Below are positions 59,875 through 64,000 of a stretch of DNA of 64,000 bases, piece by piece. How positions within the stretch are numbered: the stretch's first letter is position 1; every line of letters begins with the position of its first letter. Under the pieces are notes generated by a model. The model was not told where the DNA came from, did not search any database, and saw only the letters and a program-made list of their open reading frames with translations. Location of the stretch: positions 2,086,001 through 2,150,000 of the forward strand of contig CP000781.1 in assembly GCA_000017645.1 (NCBI GenBank), given 5' to 3'. The position numbers and the translations under genes were made by a program. This stretch comes from Xanthobacter autotrophicus Py2. Lineage in GTDB: Bacteria; Pseudomonadota; Alphaproteobacteria; Rhizobiales; Xanthobacteraceae.

Positions 59875-60294
59875 ATGCCGATACCGATGGATCTCCAGCA
59901 CGCCACCGAGGATTTCGAGCGCTTCCTCGCCGACGCGCGGGATACGGCGAGCCTTGGCACGCGCAATCAGGCCTACACCATGGTGGACGGGGTGTTGCGG
60001 GTGTCTCGGCGGCGCCTGTCGCTGGAAGACGCCATCCGCTTTGCCGGGGTGCTGCCGCCCGTGCTCCGGGCGATCTTCGTCGCGGATTGGGATCCAGCGG
60101 AGCCGCGGCGGACATTCACGGACCGGGCGGCGCTGACGGCCGAGGTGCAGGATTTGCGCCGGCACCACAATTTCGCGCCGGCCTCCGCCATCGCCGACGT
60201 GGCTGCGGCCTTGCGGCGGAATATGGAGGCGGAAAAGCTCGACCGCATTCTTGCTATTTTACCCGAGGGCGCGGCCGGCTTCTGGGCGGTGTGA
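59875..60294 (+). CDS. DUF2267 family protein
   Basis: A 139-residue all-helical protein with LGTRNQAYTMVDGVLRVSRR (about residues 27-46) and LPPVLRAIFVADWDP, the conserved DUF2267 stretches. No signal peptide or Cys. Function unknown; relatives appear in stress-linked gene sets. It is 50 bp after the clpB terminator and may have its own promoter. Confidence 0.82.
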   Translation: MPIPMDLQHATEDFERFLADARDTASLGTRNQAYTMVDGVLRVSRRRLSLEDAIRFAGVLPPVLRAIFVADWDPAEPRRTFTDRAALTAEVQDLRRHHNFAPASAIADVAAALRRNMEAEKLDRILAILPEGAAGFWAV

Positions 60295-60345
60295 TGGGCG
60301 TCGCAGGCTGAAGGCGCGGGCCGCGCGGGGATCGCGGCCGATAGA

Positions 60346-61269
60346 TCAGTTGCCGCGCGCGGTCTGGAGCAGGGCTTCGGCACGCGCCACGGCCGCGGTG
60401 AAGAAGGGCTGGTTCTTGGCTTCCTTGGCGAAGCAAGTGCGATAGGCGGCGGAGCCTTCGTCCTCGGCCCGGGAGGCGTCGTCCCAGCGCGGATCGTCAT
60501 CCTTCTTCGACTTCTGCGCGGCGGCGCGCAGCGTCTTGGCCTTGGCGGCATAGGTCTTCCAGACCTGGTCGCAGGCGGGAATGGACTTGATGGCCACCTT
60601 CGCCTCGCTGGTGCCGATGATCACGCGCCCGTTCGCGATGCGGGTGATGACGATGCTGTCGGGCACCTGGTTCGCCGCCACATCCTGGCTGAAGAGGCCG
60701 AGGGCCGCATAGGTTGTCTCGCCTTCGGTGGCCGCCACCGGCAATTGCGTATAGATGGCGAAGGCGGCGTCGCTGCTGATGGCGTAGGTGTAGAAGAGGT
60801 CTGTCGCCATGGCGGCCTTGATGCCGCCCGCCAGCTCCGGCGGCGCGTTCTCTTCCTTGGCGCGTGCGGCGAGCCACGCGGCGAACACCGGCTCGGGCGA
60901 GACCAGCAGGCGTGTGGTGAAGTCGGCGTCGGAAAACCGCAGGCCGTCGGGCTCGGCCGATTCGATCTGGCCGTCCAGCAGCGTGCCCGGCGAAAAGGTG
61001 GGCGGGGCGTTGAGACCCTTGAACGTAAGCGGGCCAAGGAGTGCGGCCATGCGCTTCTGCAGTGTCGCGAGGGCTGCCTCGTCGCGCTTGTACAGATCGT
61101 CCGGATTCGCCCCGGCCTTCTCCGCAGCCGCGAGCGCCGCCGCGGCCTTGTCGCGGGCGGCGATATAGTCGTCGTCCGCTTGTCCCGCCACCGCGGCAAG
61201 GGGCAGGCTGGCGGCGAGAAGCACGACGCCGGCAGTCTGCAGGGCAAGGCGGCGGGCGAAGCGGATCAT
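60346..61269 (-). CDS. Exported protein of unknown function
   Basis: A 307-residue protein (MIRFARRLALQTAGVV at 61269) with a clear signal peptide cleaved near AVA-G (about residue 28). The mature protein has a charged coiled N-terminal part (AARDKAAAALAAAEKA) and a mixed domain with two Cys (ACDQVWKTY and RTCFAKEA). I do not recognise a named family. Located downstream of the M23 peptidase gene. Confidence 0.72.
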   Translation of the reverse strand: MIRFARRLALQTAGVVLLAASLPLAAVAGQADDDYIAARDKAAAALAAAEKAGANPDDLYKRDEAALATLQKRMAALLGPLTFKGLNAPPTFSPGTLLDGQIESAEPDGLRFSDADFTTRLLVSPEPVFAAWLAARAKEENAPPELAGGIKAAMATDLFYTYAISSDAAFAIYTQLPVAATEGETTYAALGLFSQDVAANQVPDSIVITRIANGRVIIGTSEAKVAIKSIPACDQVWKTYAAKAKTLRAAAQKSKKDDDPRWDDASRAEDEGSAAYRTCFAKEAKNQPFFTAAVARAEALLQTARGN

Positions 61270-61411
61270 GAGCGGTGCTCGCAGTGGTCGAAAACAGGCG
61301 GCGCATACTGGCGCGGTCCCGACGGGACCGGAACATCCGCCGCTGTCGCAGGCGGGGCGGATTACGTGCCGGCCTGGCGGCATCGCAGGCCGGCCGGATG
61401 GCGCAGGGATC

Positions 61412-61440
61412 CGCCTTCAGGCCGGCCTGGCCTGAAGGCG
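61412..61440 (-). terminator. Strong hairpin downstream of the M23 peptidase gene
   Basis: CGCCTTCAGGCC and GGCCTGAAGGCG form a perfect 12-bp stem with a 5-base loop, starting 15 bp after the peptidase stop on the minus strand. No T-tract follows, so it may stop transcription only partly or protect the 3' end. Confidence 0.6.
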
Positions 61441-61454
61441 CTCGGGACTGGCCC

Positions 61455-63506
61455 TCAGTTGCTGGCGGCCTTCTTGGCGCCGGCACTGGCGGCCGCGACG
61501 CGGGGCGGCACCGGCGCATGGCTCAGCAGCGCCTCGATACGCTCACGCTCGCGCTTGAACTCGGCGAGGAAGCGCCCGTCCAGCGCCCGGCCGCGCGGCA
61601 GCTTGATGCGCATGGGATCCACGAAATTGCCGTTGATCTTCACCTCGTAATGGAGGTGCGGGCCGGTCGAGAGGCCGGTGGTGCCGATATAGCCGATGAG
61701 CTGGCCCTGGCGCACCGTCATGCCCTCGCGGATGCCGCGGGCAAATCCCGATTGGTGGGAATAGGTGCTGACATAGCCGTTGGCGTGCTGGATCTCGGTG
61801 TGCTTGCCGTAGCCCGATTTCCAGTTGGCGTAGATGATGGTGCCGTTGCCCGCCGCATAGATGGGGGTGCCGATGGCGTCGGCCCAGTCCACGCCGGTGT
61901 GCAGCTTGGAATAGCCGAGGATCGGATGGCGGCGATAGCCGAACGGCGAGCGCATGATGCCGCCAGCAAGCGGCTTTCTGACCAGGAACTTCTTCGCGCT
62001 CTTGCCGTCGTCGTCGTAATAATCGACCACGCCGTCGTCGGCGGTCTGGAAGCGGTAGTAGCGCCGGGTTTCCTTGTTCACCGTGAGCGCGGCGTAGAGC
62101 ACGTCGTTCGACGCGCCGGGATCGTCTGAGTACAGGATCTCGAAATTGTCACCCGGCCGCACCCGGCGCTGGAAATCCACGTCGAAGGAATAGACGCGGA
62201 TGATGTCGGCGATGACGGCGCGCGGCACTTCGTTGCGCAGGCAGGTCTCGTAGACGCTCTCATAGAGGCGGATGCCGGGCCCGCTGTCGTCGTCGTCCGT
62301 ATCCTCGGAGATGCCTGCGATCTCGGTTTCCGACGGCTCGGGTACGTTCACGAACTCGTCCTTGTCGGACAAGGCGACGGTGCCTTCGTGGCCAAGGTCG
62401 CTGAAGATCGACACCCGCAGCGGGCGGACCCGCTTGTTCTCTTCCTGGAGCAGCATGCGCATGCGCAGGCCGTCCTTCACCTGGCCGTCGCGGCCCCGGC
62501 CGAAGGCGGCGGCGGCGGCGCGGGCGTCCTCCTTGGAGACGCCGTTGTCGATGAGGATGGAGGCGATGGTATCGCCCTTCTTCACCACCACGGCCGTATC
62601 GGACCAATCGTTGCCGCCGGAGGTCTCGTCCGAGGTCTTGGGCACGAAGCTGATGTTGCCGGGCATGGCCTGCTGGGCCGGCAGGCCGGGGGCATGGGCG
62701 CCGGGCACCGCGCTTCCCGGCAGTCCGGCACCGTTGCCCAGGGCGTCGCCGACGCTGGCGTACGACAGATAAGGCGTGGGGGAGGCCGGAGGGGCAAAGC
62801 CGGGGCCGCCGACGATTGCGGGGGGCAGGGCACCCGGATTGCCTGGCCCGGGCCGGCTCAGCTCGGCCACTTCGCGCACCTTGACCAGCACGTTCTCCAT
62901 GGGAGTCGCTGCGCCCAGCTTGGTGCTCTGCGGCAGGCTCGACAGGTCGCGCATCACCAGGGTGACTTCCCCGGTCGGCTCGGCCTGCGGCGCCGCCTCT
63001 TCCTTGGAGACCGATTCAGCCACCACCTGGGCCGGGTTGAAGCGGGGGATATTGGCCGACACCGAGGTGGTGCTCATGGCGAGGTTGGCCGCGACGCGGG
63101 TGAAGGGGCGCACCTTGATGATCTCGCGGTCGCCCACCTTGGTGGCGGTGGAGACGCGGAAGGTCTGGCGCGCCGAGGCGCTGTCGCCGAGCAGGGACAT
63201 GCGATCGCCCTTGCGGGCGGCATTGACCGGGCGCTCGCCCAAAGCGAGGGCGCCGCGGATGGTGTTGCGCACCTTTTCGGGCATCAGGGCGAAGCGGTGT
63301 TCGCCGTCGAGCGCGGCATAGACCGCGCCGCCCATGAGGAAGGAGCCGCACAGGGCCGTCAGAAGCGTCGCCGCGAACCAGCGCACGGAAACCCGGCGAC
63401 GGTCGATGTCTTCCTCGTCTCCGTCCACCCCGAGCGGGGGGTCCTCGCCGAGCCCGGCTGCGCTTGTGGCATCGCGCCAGGCTCCGGCAGATCGTCGATG
63501 CTGCAA
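61455..63506 (-). CDS. LysM and M23-family peptidoglycan endopeptidase
   Basis: A 683-residue envelope protein starting with TTG. A transmembrane segment (about residues 42-62) anchors it; a long linker, a LysM-like region (VVVKKGDTIASILIDNGVSK, about 330-350) and a C-terminal M23 domain follow. The zinc ligands are in HTGVDW and HLHYEVK. It probably trims peptide cross-links in the periplasm. The N-terminal charged leader (GEDPPLGVDGDEEDID) is cytoplasmic. Confidence 0.88.
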   Translation of the reverse strand: MQHRRSAGAWRDATSAAGLGEDPPLGVDGDEEDIDRRRVSVRWFAATLLTALCGSFLMGGAVYAALDGEHRFALMPEKVRNTIRGALALGERPVNAARKGDRMSLLGDSASARQTFRVSTATKVGDREIIKVRPFTRVAANLAMSTTSVSANIPRFNPAQVVAESVSKEEAAPQAEPTGEVTLVMRDLSSLPQSTKLGAATPMENVLVKVREVAELSRPGPGNPGALPPAIVGGPGFAPPASPTPYLSYASVGDALGNGAGLPGSAVPGAHAPGLPAQQAMPGNISFVPKTSDETSGGNDWSDTAVVVKKGDTIASILIDNGVSKEDARAAAAAFGRGRDGQVKDGLRMRMLLQEENKRVRPLRVSIFSDLGHEGTVALSDKDEFVNVPEPSETEIAGISEDTDDDDSGPGIRLYESVYETCLRNEVPRAVIADIIRVYSFDVDFQRRVRPGDNFEILYSDDPGASNDVLYAALTVNKETRRYYRFQTADDGVVDYYDDDGKSAKKFLVRKPLAGGIMRSPFGYRRHPILGYSKLHTGVDWADAIGTPIYAAGNGTIIYANWKSGYGKHTEIQHANGYVSTYSHQSGFARGIREGMTVRQGQLIGYIGTTGLSTGPHLHYEVKINGNFVDPMRIKLPRGRALDGRFLAEFKRERERIEALLSHAPVPPRVAAASAGAKKAASN

Positions 63507-64000
63507 AATCCGTCCCTTCAGCTGAGCGCGCGCCGGCAGCGCAAAGGCTTAACTTTCACCAAGACGTAAAGCGGACCATGCCTTTCGCCTTGCGACCCGT
63601 CAATGTCGGGCCGCATGTGAGGGGCAGGTCGCGGCGAAAGCATGGCAAGGCCACTCCTAGCGGGCTCGCGCCTCGCGCGCGCGTACTAATACATGTAGAG
63701 GACACGGGTCGCGCCCGATCGGTGGGCTTCCATGCGGCGGCGGGGGCGATCCGGGCGGATGGGCTTTCGCGATTTCGGCGCCGACGCGCGAAATCGGCTG
63801 ACTCGCGAGAATTCCGAATCTCTTTTTTGCGCCGCCGGGGCAGGGGAGGGCGCCCGGCCGTTCACCGCACTGCAAGTTATGCACAGGCGTAAAACCATTG
63901 CAGTGCAACATTTCCAGCCGAATAGCCGGCCAACATTTCCACAGCGTCACACCGGTGCAATTATCTGCTGGAGGCACCCTGTTGACACGTCGGGGGGGCC
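63507..64000. other. Intergenic region at the right edge with dyads and direct repeats
   Basis: No gene is supported in these 494 bp. It holds the upstream region of the peptidase gene and, toward the edge, CACTGCAA (63868) facing TTGCAGTG (63898), two CAACATTTCCA repeats (63906 and 63931) and TTGACA at 63982, which looks like a -35 element of a rightward gene outside the window. The TGC/GCA dyad is like PhaR sites upstream of phasin genes; that is only a suggestion. Confidence 0.5.

Overview
The window is a high-GC, gene-dense stretch of an alphaproteobacterial chromosome. Gene content points to the order Hyphomicrobiales, most likely a Xanthobacter/Azorhizobium-like member of the Xanthobacteraceae: aerobic cobaltochelatase genes cobS-cobT after bolA and a J-domain gene, glycolate oxidase glcDEF, a 3-hydroxybutyrate dehydrogenase/patatin pair, a TIGR02302 (DUF4175) protein, and an E. 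coli-length GyrB. This placement is inference from gene content. I saw no tRNA, rRNA, CRISPR array, transposase or phage gene.

Layout from left to right. (1) 1-459: the first 28 codons of mraZ, reading off the left edge, with a 10-bp-period array of MraZ-type boxes upstream. (2) 460-6706: a leucine/isovalerate degradation operon on the minus strand (methylcrotonyl-CoA carboxylase beta, methylglutaconyl-CoA hydratase, carboxylase alpha, HMG-CoA lyase) with a TetR gene upstream. (3) 6984-17515: a carboxylate uptake and activation locus. Two ABC ATPases, two permeases, a binding protein and two adenylate-forming ligases lie on the plus strand. Divergent from them is an unusual regulator, an IclR-type DNA-binding domain fused to a truncated acyl-CoA-synthetase domain with a ruined active site. 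Two perfect 17-bp palindromes lie between the divergent genes. (4) 17694-24118: thiE, glcF, glcE, glcD, a divergent LysR gene and an orphan NifX-like gene. (5) 24146-31615: gyrB, queC, bolA, J-domain gene, cobS, cobT. (6) 31612-45002: phytase-like protein, SPFH/NfeD pair, TIGR02302 protein, RluA-type pseudouridine synthase, macrodomain protein, an unknown basic protein, patatin/bdhA, a Fur-family regulator, ispG, a DUF2076 protein and a small XRE regulator. (7) 45029-50555: a minus-strand set made of a CHASE2 adenylate cyclase, an ABC-transporter-like protein with every ATPase motif degraded and a triplicated internal motif, and a single-domain cyclic-nucleotide-binding protein. (8) 51176-63506: sugar-phosphate isomerase, amidase, DjlA-like J-protein, GNAT, HAD phosphatase, LprI-like, MOSC, clpB, DUF2267, an unknown exported protein and a LysM/M23 peptidase. 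(9) 63507-64000: non-coding, with dyad and direct repeats that look like the control region of a gene beyond the right edge.

Two places stand out. The IclR/pseudo-ligase fusion with its twin operators suggests a transcription factor that senses the transported acid with a domain borrowed from the enzymes that activate it. The cyclase / degenerate ABC / cNMP-binding set looks like a possible cyclic-nucleotide module in which the ABC protein is a non-hydrolysing scaffold or receptor. Both functional readings are inference; the sequence features behind them are direct.
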